From NCBI RefSeq assembly GCF_017168195.1, contig NZ_JADNYL010000005.1, forward strand, positions 62,001 to 126,000: DNA of 64,000 nucleotides, read 5' to 3'. This stretch comes from Thalassotalea sp. G2M2-11 (lineage in GTDB: Bacteria > Pseudomonadota > Gammaproteobacteria > Enterobacterales > Alteromonadaceae). Both the position numbers and the translations under genes were made by a program. Position 1 is the first letter of the stretch, and the number at the start of each line of letters is the position of its first letter. The notes beneath the pieces are model-generated. The model saw only the letters and a program-made list of their open reading frames with translations. It was not told the DNA's origin and searched no databases. This document shows, piece by piece, positions 27,142 through 37,006 of the stretch.

Positions 27142-28464
27142 TTGAAAAAATTTTTTGCCGCGTTAATCTATCTTGTCATCACCTTATTATTGCTAATGTC
27201 TTTAGCGATTTACTTGGTATTGAGTGCACAGCCTCAGGTAGAACAAACTCAACCAATTAGTGCTCAATCGGCAAAAAAGAGCCAACAATTAGCCAGACGA
27301 ATCGTGGCGACGCTGAAACAAGAAAACTCAATAAAATCGATAACTACCAAACAGCATGAAATAGATGGTTTAACTGCGTTGTTTCATCGCGCGTTTCCAC
27401 AGGCGCACCTAGCTGTCACCTTATCTGAGCAGGGGGCATCAGCGGATGCTTCGTTAGCTTTGCCTTTGCTAGGTTTTATCCGTTATTTAAATGTTCATGC
27501 GTTTATTCTACCGTCAAATCAAGGGTTGCAATTATCGCAGGTGCATATCGGTGATATTAGCCTTGATGGTGAATTGTTTTTGTCTATTGTCACTTGGTTG
27601 ACGGATCGCATTATTCAACCTCAGTTAGTTGAAAAAGTGTTAAAGATGATCACAGCGATTGAAATTAACCAAAAGCAAATGACCACACATTTAGCCTTAG
27701 GTGCGGTGTCGATGGATCAAAATGGTCAAAACTCATTATTGCTGAAGTTACGTGATGATTTAGCATTATTTGGTGATGTCAATGTGATACGTTTTTACTA
27801 TCAGTCATTAAGTGATTTTGCCGAGCAGCAAGGTGAGCCTTCATCTATCGCAACGTTTATCGCTTATTTATTTGAGCTGGCTGCTACTCGACAAAGTATT
27901 TCTGAACAATATATGGCGGTTAATGAAAATCAGGCAGCCTTGATGGCATTAGTGATTTATTTTGGCGCCGATCGGTTTGAAACGTTAGTCGGCGATATTA
28001 TTATCCGGGAAAAACAGCAGCTAGCGTTGAGAAATAGAATGCGACATCAAGTTACCTTACAAGGGCGGGTTGATCTGCAAAAGCATTTTATTTATTCAAT
28101 TGCTCTACAATTATTTAGTACCCATAGTGCCAGCGATGCTATGGGAGAATTTAAAGAGTTTCTTGATACAAATGCTGGTGGCAGTGGCTTTAGTTTTGCC
28201 GATTTACAAGCCGATAGAGCCGGTACTCGGTTAGCTATGATTGTCACTAAGTCTGAACTAAATGCTATTCGAGCGCAGAAATTATTATCACAGGTGACCG
28301 ATGATCAACTTTTACCTAGCATCAATGGTTTACAAGAAGGCTTGACTGAACAAAGCTTTGAACAACAATTTTCACATGCTAATTCAGCACAATATAAACG
28401 CACTTTAAAAGAAATTGATAACCGCTTACGGTCATCACCTGTTTATCAGCTAGGTTGGGAATAA
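27142..28464 (+). CDS. Membrane-anchored protein of unknown function
   Basis: A 440-residue protein starting at TTG, with one N-terminal membrane segment (about 5-28) and the rest predicted to lie in the periplasm. No family is recognised. A notable conserved-looking stretch is NAGGSGFSFADLQADRAGTRL (about 343-363), and most of the protein looks alpha-helical. The start is uncertain because the ribosome binding site is poor, but the signal anchor begins exactly here. It is convergent with proS and shares a bidirectional terminator with it. The 180 bases before it contain an imperfect GTATAA...TTATAC hairpin and no gene. Confidence 0.75.
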   Translation: MKKFFAALIYLVITLLLLMSLAIYLVLSAQPQVEQTQPISAQSAKKSQQLARRIVATLKQENSIKSITTKQHEIDGLTALFHRAFPQAHLAVTLSEQGASADASLALPLLGFIRYLNVHAFILPSNQGLQLSQVHIGDISLDGELFLSIVTWLTDRIIQPQLVEKVLKMITAIEINQKQMTTHLALGAVSMDQNGQNSLLLKLRDDLALFGDVNVIRFYYQSLSDFAEQQGEPSSIATFIAYLFELAATRQSISEQYMAVNENQAALMALVIYFGADRFETLVGDIIIREKQQLALRNRMRHQVTLQGRVDLQKHFIYSIALQLFSTHSASDAMGEFKEFLDTNAGGSGFSFADLQADRAGTRLAMIVTKSELNAIRAQKLLSQVTDDQLLPSINGLQEGLTEQSFEQQFSHANSAQYKRTLKEIDNRLRSSPVYQLGWE

Positions 28465-28481
28465 TTAAGCTGGTAGATACA

Positions 28482-28511
28482 AAAAAGCTTGGCTGATGCA
28501 CCAAGCTTTTA
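28482..28511. terminator. Bidirectional terminator between the unknown membrane protein and proS
   Basis: Stem AAAAGCTTGG/CCAAGCTTTT with an eight-base loop, bordered by A and T tracts so it can stop transcription from both convergent genes. Confidence 0.85.
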
Positions 28512-28524
28512 ATTAAGAAGTTGC

Positions 28525-30201
28525 TTAATTAAACAACTCAAGCACTTTATCAATTGCAATTAAAGATTTCTCGCCACTGATACGATCTTTAACTTCAATT
28601 TCTTGATTGTCGAGATTGCGTTCTCCGACCACCAATAATACCGGTGTACCAATAAGTTCATGATCGGCAAACATAACACCAGGACGTTCTTTTCTATCAT
28701 CGAATAACACTTCAATTCCTGCTTGTGTTAATTGTTGATAGAGTCGTTCTGCGGTTTCTTTTACACGCGCTGATTTAGCCATGTTCATCGGTACAATTGC
28801 AGCTTGGAACGGGGCAATGGCTTTTGGCCAACGAATACCGTATTCATCATGGTTTTGCTCAATTGCTGCGGCAACAATACGTGATACGCCGATACCGTAA
28901 CATCCCATGGTCAGAATTTGATTCTTACCTGATTCGGTTAGCACACTGCATTTCATCGCCTGGGCATATTTATCGCCTAACTGGAAAATATGACCTACTT
29001 CAATACCACGTTTGATTTCAATCTTGCCTTTGCCGCATGGGCTTGGATCACCAGCTACCACATTACGGATATCTGCAATGGTGTAATTTTGACAATCTCT
29101 GTCCCAGTTAGCGCCAGTAAAGTGAATATCTGTTTTGTTGGCACCACAGGTAAAATTGGCGAGATGTGCCGCAGAGCGATCAACAATGACTGGAATATCG
29201 AGACCAAACGGACCGACAGATGCAGCATTACAACCAAGAGCGTCATTAATTTGCTCATCTGTTGCTAAGGTCAATGGGCTAGCTATTTGCGCTAAATTTT
29301 CAGCTTTAACTTCATTAAGGGTATGATCACCTCGTACGACTAGAGCGATTAAACCATTTGCTTCGCCAGCTTCATCGGCACCAACAACTAAGTGGGTTTT
29401 CACCGTTTGCTTTGCATCAATCTCTGTAAGATTAGTAGCTTCGGTTAATGCTTGTGTCGCCTCAGGGCGAGTGCCTTTTGGCGCTAGTGCTTCAGCTTTT
29501 TCTATATTGGCAGCGTAGTCACTTTCGTCACTAAAGGCGATCGCATCTTCACCAGATTTGGCTAAGACATGAAATTCATGTGAGCCTTCACCACCAATAG
29601 AACCGTTGTCTGCGATCACCGGGCGATAGTCAAGACCTAAGCGCTCAAAAATACGGCAATAGGCGTCAAACATCACTTGGTAGGTTTTCTTCAAACATTC
29701 ATCCGTTAGGTGGAAAGAGTAGGCATCTTTCATTAAGAATTCGCGGCCACGCATGACACCAAATCTTGGGCGGATCTCATCCCTAAATTTAGTTTGCACT
29801 TGAAACAAGGTCAGTGGTAACTGCTTATAGCTGTTTATTTCGTTACTGACTAGCTTTGTGATCACTTCTTCGTGAGTTGGGCCTAAAACAAACGGGCGTT
29901 TGTGACGGTCATTGAGACGTAATAATTCAGGACCATAATCATCCCAGCGGCCTGATTCTTGCCATAAGTCTGCTGGCTGAACCATTGGCATTAAGGTTTC
30001 AATAGCACCGGCTTTTTCCATTTCTTCACGGACTATGTTTTCAACTTTACGAAGAACTTTTAGGCCGGTTGGTAACCAAGTGTATAAGCCTGAGGCTACA
30101 TTACGCACAAGACCGGCACGTAACATTAGCTGATGACTAATGACTTCAGCGTGCGCAGGAGTCTCTTTCAGAGTGGAAAGCATATATTGGCTAGTATGCA
30201 T
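28525..30201 (-). CDS. proS: Prolyl-tRNA synthetase (bacterial type with editing insertion)
   Basis: A 558-residue class II synthetase (E. coli 572) that charges tRNA-Pro. The N-terminus [19 protein letters not shown] aligns directly with the E. coli start. Motif 2 is at [20 protein letters not shown], the editing (INS) domain lies about 225-395, and motif 3 is [19 protein letters not shown]-terminal anticodon-binding domain follows. ybaK, which clears Cys-tRNA-Pro made by this enzyme, is also in the window at 54.3 kb, though not linked. Slightly shorter than E. coli, with no missing motif. Confidence 0.97.
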   Translation of the reverse strand: MHTSQYMLSTLKETPAHAEVISHQLMLRAGLVRNVASGLYTWLPTGLKVLRKVENIVREEMEKAGAIETLMPMVQPADLWQESGRWDDYGPELLRLNDRHKRPFVLGPTHEEVITKLVSNEINSYKQLPLTLFQVQTKFRDEIRPRFGVMRGREFLMKDAYSFHLTDECLKKTYQVMFDAYCRIFERLGLDYRPVIADNGSIGGEGSHEFHVLAKSGEDAIAFSDESDYAANIEKAEALAPKGTRPEATQALTEATNLTEIDAKQTVKTHLVVGADEAGEANGLIALVVRGDHTLNEVKAENLAQIASPLTLATDEQINDALGCNAASVGPFGLDIPVIVDRSAAHLANFTCGANKTDIHFTGANWDRDCQNYTIADIRNVVAGDPSPCGKGKIEIKRGIEVGHIFQLGDKYAQAMKCSVLTESGKNQILTMGCYGIGVSRIVAAAIEQNHDEYGIRWPKAIAPFQAAIVPMNMAKSARVKETAERLYQQLTQAGIEVLFDDRKERPGVMFADHELIGTPVLLVVGERNLDNQEIEVKDRISGEKSLIAIDKVLELFN

Positions 30202-30325
30202 GGATGAGTATTCCGAAAACTGTTAAGTGAATTTTAATGGCGCCATTCTATCAGGGCATTAGAGGATCAAAAAGAAAAAAAAAGAAGGATTTATCATTTA
30301 TTTGATATTTACTTTTATCTTATTG

Positions 30326-31312
30326 TTATCTAGTCATTTTTTTTACAAATACCACAACGAAAAGAGCGATGGTAAAACTGCCGCTAAAAGCTTCAATGGC
30401 GGCAATTGCTCGTGATAAACCTACGGGGGTAAAGTCGCCATAGCCAAGTGTGGTGAAAGTCACTACAGAATATTATAAACAAGAAAAGAACAGCGTGATG
30501 TTCTCTTTTAGTGAATTAGCGCTATCCCACGCAAGTACCTGACCTTGATAACTTAATCCTGTTATCGTATAAAGCGCAGCGCAAAGTGTAATTAATATTA
30601 AAGAAATGCCGACGATACGCACAGGGTCTTCACCATAACCGCAGAATAAATCAACTACTTTCGAACTAAAGCGTCTAAAACTCATTTGAGGCATTTGCAA
30701 GCGACGCATGGTAAGTTCTCTTTGGATTAATCGCCCAGACATACTAAAAATACCTTCATGTTCGGCATGCTTTCTTAAGTCTCGGTATATTTCTTCAGCC
30801 TGTTCGAAATAATCTAAGGCGGCATGCTTATTGTTTTCTTTGACTAGTTGACGGGCCTTTTGTTCTTGGATTAACTTTTTACCTATCATTAAGTGCTCAA
30901 TTTTACAGCCTTTCCATTTCACACCTAGCAAGTTTGCCATGGTTAAATTAGCACAATTTAGGTTGGCATAGCGAAGATCGCACTTCATTAAGCTGGCTTG
31001 AGTTAAATTGATATTAAATAAATGCGCGCCGGATAGATCTGCACGGTAGAAGTCGGTATAAGAAAAATCAAAACCTTGCTTATGGTAATGATTCACTAAA
31101 TCAATGTTTTTTAAATTAGCCCCTTTTAAGCAGATACCACGAGTCATTCCTCCGGAGCGAGTATATTCGAGCAGGGCTTCTTTAACTTCTTCTCCTGATT
31201 TATCAACACTTGTATCATGCCAATAACAGTAGTGCGAGTGTCTACCGCTTTCCTCGGTGCATTTGATCCCTTCGGGGTCATCGTATTGGCAAAGTCGACT
31301 AGTTTTATCCAT
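30326..31312 (-). pseudogene. Pentapeptide-repeat potassium channel, interrupted by an in-frame stop
   Basis: The frame opens at 31312 and reads 279 codons to a TAA at 30473-30475. Beyond it the same frame continues for 48 codons encoding YSVVTFTTLGYGDFTPVG (pore helix, TLGYGD potassium filter) and a second membrane helix, to a stop at 30326. A single base change (TAA for TAT, Tyr) restores a 328-residue protein. Order: Cys/His-rich start, pentapeptide-like repeats (about 60-135; ADLSGAHLF, ANLNCANLTMANL), helical linker, first membrane helix (about 235-258), pore, second helix. Without read-through, filter and second helix are lost. Either a recent nonsense mutation or a sequencing error. 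Confidence 0.85.
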
Positions 31313-31357
31313 AAAACCAGTATAGTCAGGGGCTGCTAAATTGCCTAATTGGCTATG

Positions 31358-31708
31358 TTAGAAGGATATTTTTTTCCGTCTGCCTACTTTAGCTGCTGAT
31401 TTTTCACTCGTTTTACTTTTCACATTTTTCTTAGGGCTTGCCGCTGTTGGTTGTTGGCGCTTTTTTATCGGAGTCTCGATAACTGGCGCATGACAAATCA
31501 CTTCGATAAAGTCACTGTTAAACTCTATGACGTCATTATTATAGATTTTCTTACGCTTTTGGTATTCTATTTCGCCATTTACGGCAACATAACCTTCACT
31601 GATCACTACTTTAGCTTCACCACCACCGCCAACAAGGTTAGCTACTTTTAGTAGTTTGCATAATTCTATCGGTTGGCTATCTAGTTCAACGCTAATGGTT
31701 TGACTCAA
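31358..31708 (-). CDS. S4-domain RNA-binding protein, YbcJ-like, with basic tail
   Basis: A 116-residue protein. The first ~70 residues are an S4 RNA-binding domain of the E. coli YbcJ type (IELCKLLKVANLVGGGGEAKVVISEGYVAVNG...RKKIYNNDVIEF). The remaining ~45 residues are a Lys/Arg-rich disordered tail ending GRRKKISF, absent from E. coli YbcJ (70 residues). Probably binds structured RNA or ribosomal particles; no target is known. It is 45 bases from the start of the broken channel gene and may be transcribed with it. Confidence 0.85.
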   Translation of the reverse strand: MSQTISVELDSQPIELCKLLKVANLVGGGGEAKVVISEGYVAVNGEIEYQKRKKIYNNDVIEFNSDFIEVICHAPVIETPIKKRQQPTAASPKKNVKSKTSEKSAAKVGRRKKISF

Positions 31709-31874
31709 ATTTGGCTCCTTAGCCTGTTCACTTGTTGCTCACAGTGTACGGTAGATTTTATCTTGACAGGTGGGTCACATACAAGAAAATTTATGCTGGT
31801 CGCTTCTTGAGCGATAAATATCTAACTTCATCAATTTAAAGTGTTTATTTTTGATGAAGGGGATAAAAAAATAA

Positions 31875-31902
31875 TTGTACAGTTGTTCATTTTGTGTATA
31901 AT
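31875..31902 (+). promoter_or_regulatory. Promoter of the riboswitch-DUF3718 transcript
   Basis: -35 TTGTAC (31875-31880), 16-base spacer, -10 TATAAT (31897-31902). Transcription would begin near 31909, just before the riboswitch aptamer. Bases 31709-31874 show nothing else. Confidence 0.7.
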
Positions 31903-31910
31903 GCGCGCAA

Positions 31911-31994
31911 CTAGAAACGGCAACATGCTTGAAAAAGTATTACGCAAAGCTTCCGGTCTAAGGGCTTGAGCCTATGATAGCGGGGTTACCTCGG
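31911..31994 (+). ncRNA. Cyclic di-GMP-I (GEMM) riboswitch
   Basis: The class I aptamer hallmarks occur in order and spacing: GGCAAC, a P1b stem ATGCTT/AAGTAT closed by a GAAA tetraloop, then ACGCAAAGC, CTTCCGGTCTAAG (tetraloop-receptor side), a P1c-like GGGCT/AGCCT hairpin, and TAGCGGGGTTACC. These match the V. cholerae Vc2 aptamer at all the well-known conserved positions. Downstream, a 7 bp hairpin ATACACT/AGTGTAT (31998-32021) followed by GCCTTTTGG may be the expression platform. The only gene downstream is the DUF3718 protein at 32078. Confidence 0.93.
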
Positions 31995-32077
31995 ATAATA
32001 CACTGTCAATTTGAAGTGTATGCCTTTTGGTATAAACGTTTCTGTCTTTAACTCGGTTATTACTTATAAGGTTATAC

Positions 32078-32422
32078 ATGAAAAACATCATTATTTCTGC
32101 ATCAATTATTGTTTTATCTCTAACATTTGCACCACAAAGCAACGCATCATCTATTGCGCAAAGTTTATGTGAATTTGTTAATGTTGATAATAAAGTGAGA
32201 CTACGCTCTTTTTTAAAAGCCAATAAATTGAAAGTACGTAACGTATTTAACAGCACTTCATGTAATGGTCAAAATTTACTTGAGTTTGCTGCACAACGTA
32301 ATGCGACAGAAACAGGTACTATGATTATCCGTAAATTATCGAAGACAATTGTTAAAAATAACTTAGCGGTATTGAGTTCAACAAGCTTATCTTCTGTTGC
32401 AGAGCAACGAGTTAACGGTTAA
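32078..32422 (+). CDS. Exported DUF3718-family protein
   Basis: A 114-residue protein with a signal peptide (about 1-23, ...APQSNAS), so mature size about 90 residues in the periplasm or outside. The conserved core LCEFVNVDNKVRLRSFLKANKLKVRN...CNGQNLLEFA identifies the DUF3718 family of Alteromonadales-type bacteria; two cysteines (about 31 and 64) may form a disulfide. No function is known. It lies 84 bases behind a c-di-GMP-I riboswitch and is the sole gene before a terminator, so its level should follow cyclic di-GMP, which hints at a role in surface attachment or motility switching (inference). Confidence 0.85.
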   Translation: MKNIIISASIIVLSLTFAPQSNASSIAQSLCEFVNVDNKVRLRSFLKANKLKVRNVFNSTSCNGQNLLEFAAQRNATETGTMIIRKLSKTIVKNNLAVLSSTSLSSVAEQRVNG

Positions 32423-32457
32423 TTTAATCGCGTTTTATTTTAATGTATTATTGTTTA

Positions 32458-32486
32458 GGGAGTTAGCGTGAGCTAACTCCTTTTTT
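32458..32486 (+). terminator. Terminator of the DUF3718 gene
   Basis: Perfect 9 bp stem GGAGTTAGC/GCTAACTCC, loop GTGA, six T. Confidence 0.92.
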
Positions 32487-33079
32487 CATTCCCTGTATGT
32501 ACCAATCACATTTTCAATGGTCATAATGCCAAACATGACTTTGCGAATAAATGATTCTGAACGGCCGACTAGATTAAAATTTGGATGTTGAGACCAAACT
32601 TTTTTTAGTTTGTTATCTAAGTCAACCGCAGCTTGCTCCGATTCATTACGGACAGGATTATTACTTTTTATACTTGCCCCTGACATTGCCGCAGTTTCGA
32701 AGAAAATTACCGCATCGTATCTTGCCAGCTCTAGTTCCAGAGAAGTATTCATTGTTTCGAAAAAGTGTTGTTCACTCTCGGGCCAATAGGCTAATCCATC
32801 TAATGAACCACGATCACATAAAATCAAGCAGTCAGGGTGGGCGGCTCGCTGAATATCTTCTAGATGTTTTTGTAAATTAAATATAGCGGTTTGCTGAGCT
32901 TTGAGTACTTCAGGATCCATTGAACGATTAATGCCGCCACTGAAGATCATGGTTGCAGCTTCAGGTACAGAGGCAATTTTACCGCAAAACTCACGACGGA
33001 TCAGATCCAGTGCTGTGGTTTTACCGCCGCCGGGACCACCCGTTAAAACTATGCGTTTTCTAATGTTTGTAATGTTCAT
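32486..33079 (-). CDS. AAA-type ATP/GTP-binding protein (AAA_28-like)
   Basis: About 197 residues with a P-loop GGPGGGKTT near residues 14-22 and a later CDRGSLDGLAYW acidic segment. This is the layout of the AAA_28 group (NadR kinase domain/Ttd14-like), which are nucleoside- or nucleotide-kinase-like proteins. Substrate unknown. The open frame extends 11 codons upstream to a TTG (33112), but the ATG at 33079 (MNITNIRKRIVLTGG) starts right before the first strand. It is convergent with the DUF3718 gene and monocistronic. Confidence 0.8.
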   Translation of the reverse strand: MNITNIRKRIVLTGGPGGGKTTALDLIRREFCGKIASVPEAATMIFSGGINRSMDPEVLKAQQTAIFNLQKHLEDIQRAAHPDCLILCDRGSLDGLAYWPESEQHFFETMNTSLELELARYDAVIFFETAAMSGASIKSNNPVRNESEQAAVDLDNKLKKVWSQHPNFNLVGRSESFIRKVMFGIMTIENVIGTYRE

Positions 33080-33197
33080 AATTGGATGAAATGCCTTAAA
33101 TTCACTTGGCAAAATATAACGAGGTTTTAATCGTGTATTAACCTACAGCTTAGCACTTTAAGGGAGTGATTGAATACAACCACTTAATATAATTTTG

Positions 33198-33623
33198 TTA
33201 ATTTTGAAAGACCTGCAATTTGGGCTGGGATTTTTTATATGCTAAATAGCGTAAATACAGTTCAGGGGAGAGTTGCTGTTCTATCTGTGCTAGCGTTAAT
33301 GTTGCCATCGCTACTGATTGATATAATGGCGCAAGGAAAGGTTGTGCAAAACATATGATTGTTCCATGATGCTTGAAAACATGTTGAAGTAACTTGGTTG
33401 CAAGACCTTGACGTTGATACGCCTTATCAACAACGAGAGCATGTAGTAAGGAAACATTAGCATTGGGTTTGATGTTAGAGACCATCACAGCAGCAATGAT
33501 GTTATTGTCATACTCAATGATATAAACATGATCAAAGCCTAAGTAACGAGCAGAGTAATGTTGCTGCTTATAAAAGCGTAATACAGATTTTTTATCTGTT
33601 TTATCTGCCAGTATTATTTTCAT
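33198..33623 (-). CDS. GNAT-family N-acetyltransferase
   Basis: A 141-residue protein with GNAT topology. Motif A is visible as LHALVVDKAYQRQGLATKLLQHV, with the acetyl-CoA pyrophosphate loop Q-R-Q-G-L-A at about 72-77. The substrate cannot be deduced. It lies upstream of nothing obvious and is separated from metG by a leftward terminator. Confidence 0.85.
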   Translation of the reverse strand: MKIILADKTDKKSVLRFYKQQHYSARYLGFDHVYIIEYDNNIIAAVMVSNIKPNANVSLLHALVVDKAYQRQGLATKLLQHVFKHHGTIICFAQPFLAPLYQSVAMATLTLAQIEQQLSPELYLRYLAYKKSQPKLQVFQN

Positions 33624-33650
33624 GCGAGTGTAAAGTACATTATTGCTTAA

Positions 33651-33676
33651 TAAAAAAGCGCCGGATGGGCGCTTTA
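33651..33676 (-). terminator. Terminator of metG
   Basis: Stem AAAGCGCC/GGCGCTTT with a five-base loop and, on the minus strand, a TTTTTTA tail; ten bases beyond the metG stop. Confidence 0.88.
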
Positions 33677-33685
33677 ATATGTTTG

Positions 33686-35740
33686 TTATTTCACCCGCAT
33701 GCCAGGCTGTGCACCGTCATCAGGGTTAAGTATCCATAAATCTTTTCCGCCAGGACCTGCCGCTAACACCATACCTTCACTGAGACCAAAGCGCATTTTT
33801 CGTGGTGCAAGGTTGGCCACCATCACAGTTAGCTTACCAGTTAAATCTTCAGGCTGATAAGCGGATTTGATCCCCGCAAACACTTGTCGAGTTTCTTTTC
33901 CTTCATTATCAAGGGCTAACTCTAAGCGTAGAAGTTTGTCGGCTTTTTCAACATGTTCAGCTTTAACGATTTTCGCTATACGCAGATCGATTTTAGCAAA
34001 GTCATCAAACTGAATTTCTGGTGAAATTGGATCATCAGCTAGAGGGCCTGTTGTTTTTACTTCTGCTTTTGCTTGAGTAAGTGATTCTTTTGACGCTTCT
34101 GTCATGGCTTCAATTTTCTCCATATCAACACGTTGTAACAAGGCTTTAAACTTATTGATTTTATGATCTGTTAATAATGTTTTATGACCATCCCACAATA
34201 ACTCATCGTTTAAAAATACCTCGGTATTTTCAGCAAGTTTAGGTAATACAGGCTTTAAATAGATCATTAAGGTTCTAAATAAATTAATGCCTAATGAGCA
34301 AATATCTTGTACTGCTTGTTGTTGGCTCTCATCTTTAACTAAGACCCATGGCTCTTTTACCGCGATATATTCATTGACTTTATCCGCAAGTGCCATAATT
34401 TCACGCATTGCTTTAGCAAATTCGCGCTTTTCATATAACTCGGCTAAACGATCACCCGCAGAGGTGACTTCTTCAGCGAGTGCTGGATTCTCAATATGGC
34501 TTGATAACATGCCGTCAAAGCGTTTGGTGATAAAGCTTGCGCAGCGAGAAGCAATATTTACCACTTTACCAACTAAATCAGAATTAACACGTTGGGCAAA
34601 ATCTTCTAAATTTAGATCTAAATCATCAATACGGTTGGTTAATTTTGCCGCATAATAATAGCGTAAATACTCAGGGTTTAAGTGGTCTAAATAAGTACGA
34701 CCTTTGATAAAGGTGCCTTTTGATTTAGACATTTTAGCGCCATTTACGGTAACAAAACCGTGGGCAAATACCGATGTTGGTTTGCGATAACCCGCGCCTT
34801 CTAACATGGCTGGCCAGAACAAACTATGGAAATAGATGATGTCTTTGCCAATAAAGTGATAAAGCTCTGCGTCTGAGTTCTCATGCCAGTAGCTATCAAA
34901 ATCAATGTTTTGTTTGTCGCATAAGTTTTTAAAACTGCCCATGTAACCAATTGGCGCATCTAACCATACATAGAAAAACTTACCGGGTGCATTCGGAATT
35001 TCAAAGCCAAAATAAGGAGCATCTCGACTGATATCCCATTGTTGTAAGCCCGATTCGAACCACTCATTGAGCTTATTGGCCATTTCTTCTTGTAATGAAC
35101 CGCTGGTCGTCCAGTCTTTTAGCATTTGCTCGAATGTCGGTAAATCAAAGAAATAGTGCTCAGAATCTTTTAATACAGGGGTTGCACCTGAGACCACAGA
35201 ACGAGGGTTAATCACTTCGGTGGGTGAATAGGTAGCGCCACAGCTATCGCAGCTATCGCCATTTTCGTCTTCGCTTTTACATTTAGGGCATGTACCTTTA
35301 ACAAAACGATCCGGCAAAAACATGCCTTTTTCTGGATCATATAGTTGTGAAATAGTACGTGTTTTTATGTGACCATTGGCATTAAGCTTGTTATAAATAT
35401 CTTCAGCGAACGCTTTGTTTTCTTCACTATGGGTTGAATGATAGTTATCAAAGCTGATCATAAAATCATTAAAGTCGGCCATATGCTCTTCACGAACACC
35501 TGCGATCATTTGCTCAGGTTTGATGCCTAACTCTTGTGCTTTAAGCATAATAGGGGTGCCGTGGGCATCATCAGCACAAACAAAATAAGTTTCATGACCT
35601 CGCATTCGTTGAAAGCGCACCCAAATATCAGTTTGAATGTGTTCAAGCAAGTGACCTAGATGGATTGAGCCATTGGCATAAGGTAGGGCACAGGTAACGA
35701 GTATTTTACGTTTATTTGATGATGGGATCTCTGAATGCAT
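33686..35740 (-). CDS. metG: Methionyl-tRNA synthetase
   Basis: A 684-residue class I synthetase (E. coli 677). HLGH at 27-30 is the HIGH motif and KMSKS is at 336-340. One zinc knuckle is formed by C151, C154, C164 and C167. The C-terminal tRNA-binding OB domain (from about 583; [20 protein letters not shown]) confers dimerisation. A TTG four codons upstream (35752) is in frame, but the ATG at 35740 has GAAGAC upstream and is preferred. apbC is divergent from it, an arrangement common in gammaproteobacteria. Confidence 0.97.
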   Translation of the reverse strand: MHSEIPSSNKRKILVTCALPYANGSIHLGHLLEHIQTDIWVRFQRMRGHETYFVCADDAHGTPIMLKAQELGIKPEQMIAGVREEHMADFNDFMISFDNYHSTHSEENKAFAEDIYNKLNANGHIKTRTISQLYDPEKGMFLPDRFVKGTCPKCKSEDENGDSCDSCGATYSPTEVINPRSVVSGATPVLKDSEHYFFDLPTFEQMLKDWTTSGSLQEEMANKLNEWFESGLQQWDISRDAPYFGFEIPNAPGKFFYVWLDAPIGYMGSFKNLCDKQNIDFDSYWHENSDAELYHFIGKDIIYFHSLFWPAMLEGAGYRKPTSVFAHGFVTVNGAKMSKSKGTFIKGRTYLDHLNPEYLRYYYAAKLTNRIDDLDLNLEDFAQRVNSDLVGKVVNIASRCASFITKRFDGMLSSHIENPALAEEVTSAGDRLAELYEKREFAKAMREIMALADKVNEYIAVKEPWVLVKDESQQQAVQDICSLGINLFRTLMIYLKPVLPKLAENTEVFLNDELLWDGHKTLLTDHKINKFKALLQRVDMEKIEAMTEASKESLTQAKAEVKTTGPLADDPISPEIQFDDFAKIDLRIAKIVKAEHVEKADKLLRLELALDNEGKETRQVFAGIKSAYQPEDLTGKLTVMVANLAPRKMRFGLSEGMVLAAGPGGKDLWILNPDDGAQPGMRVK

Positions 35741-35833
35741 AAGTGTCTTCAATAATGAAAAATAAGTTTACTAAAATTTGGTGGTAATTAGGCAGGGAAT
35801 GGTACAGAATTTATCATATATTTTCATTAAGAA

Positions 35834-36979
35834 ATGTCGACATTTAATCAATTCTGTGTCGATCTAGTAAAAATTATCATGTTTTCTAAATTTTTTTCCA
35901 AAAAAATGCTCAACAAAGAGCAAGTTGAAGCGATTGAAACTTTTTATCAACACTACCAAAGTGAGATATTTCCCGAAGGAATTGCCGCTGTTTGTCAATT
36001 GATCGATGTAGACTTAGTTGACGATACTATTACCGTAACCTTGAAAGTACCCTTTGCCTGTCATAGTGAACTCAACCGCTTTGCGGAGTTACTGCTGGAA
36101 AAACATAATATATCCATTGTTATTGATGGTCAGCTAGAGATGATTAATATTAAAAAACATGACATTCGAGGGATCAAAAACATTATTGCTATTGCTTCTG
36201 GCAAAGGAGGAGTAGGTAAATCGACGACTGCTGTAAATTTGGCTTATGCTCTTCAAGCAGAAGGAGCAAGTGTCGGTATTTTAGATGCCGATATCTATGG
36301 ACCATCGATCCCTAAAATGCTGGGAAAAGATGGTGCTAAAGTCACTTCAAAAGATGGTAAATTGATGGATCCTATCGAAGTCAATGAACTTTCGGCCATG
36401 TCGATAGGTTTTTTGGTTGATGAGAAAGATGCCACAGTATGGCGTGGTCCTATGGCAAGCCGTGCTTTTGGTCAGTTATTGAATGAAACTGCATGGCCAG
36501 ATATTGATTATTTATTGGTTGATATGCCGCCAGGTACCGGTGATATTCAATTAACGTTAGCGCAACAAGTACCCGTTTCTGCCGCTGTTATTGTTACCAC
36601 ACCACAAGATGTTGCTTTAGCTGACGCTGCCAAAGGTATTGCTATGTTCAACAAGGTAGATGTTCCTGTTTTAGGTGTTATTGAAAATATGAGCTACCAC
36701 TTATGCGAGCATTGTGGTGAAAAATCTCACCTGTTTGGCAAAGGGGGAGGTGAAATGCTTTGTGGTGATTATAACACCCAATTACTAGGTCAATTACCGT
36801 TAGATATTTCGATTTGTCAGCACGCTGATCAAGGTAAGTCAAGTTTACTCGAAAATAGCGCTGGTGATATTGCCCAACAATACCGTAAAATAGCGAGCAA
36901 AATAGCGGCTGATTTGTTTCGTCAATTTGATGCTCGTAGTCCAACAACTAGTGAAATAATGATCAAGCAAGTTGATTAA
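35834..36979 (+). CDS. apbC: Iron-sulfur cluster carrier protein ApbC/Mrp
   Basis: Up to 381 residues (E. coli Mrp 369). An N-terminal DUF59/MIP18-like domain (about 26-110) precedes a P-loop ATPase with GKGGVGKST at 123-131. The cluster-binding CxxC is in HLCEHCGEKSHLFGKGGG. It binds and transfers Fe-S clusters to apoproteins. Two starts are possible: ATG 35834, or ATG 35879 (MFSKFFSKKM, 366 residues), which is closer to E. coli; ribosome binding sites do not decide. dcd follows 27 bases later, likely in operon. Confidence 0.93.
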   Translation: MSTFNQFCVDLVKIIMFSKFFSKKMLNKEQVEAIETFYQHYQSEIFPEGIAAVCQLIDVDLVDDTITVTLKVPFACHSELNRFAELLLEKHNISIVIDGQLEMINIKKHDIRGIKNIIAIASGKGGVGKSTTAVNLAYALQAEGASVGILDADIYGPSIPKMLGKDGAKVTSKDGKLMDPIEVNELSAMSIGFLVDEKDATVWRGPMASRAFGQLLNETAWPDIDYLLVDMPPGTGDIQLTLAQQVPVSAAVIVTTPQDVALADAAKGIAMFNKVDVPVLGVIENMSYHLCEHCGEKSHLFGKGGGEMLCGDYNTQLLGQLPLDISICQHADQGKSSLLENSAGDIAQQYRKIASKIAADLFRQFDARSPTTSEIMIKQVD

Positions 36980-37006
36980 TTATTATAATAATGTGAAGAA
37001 AAATAA

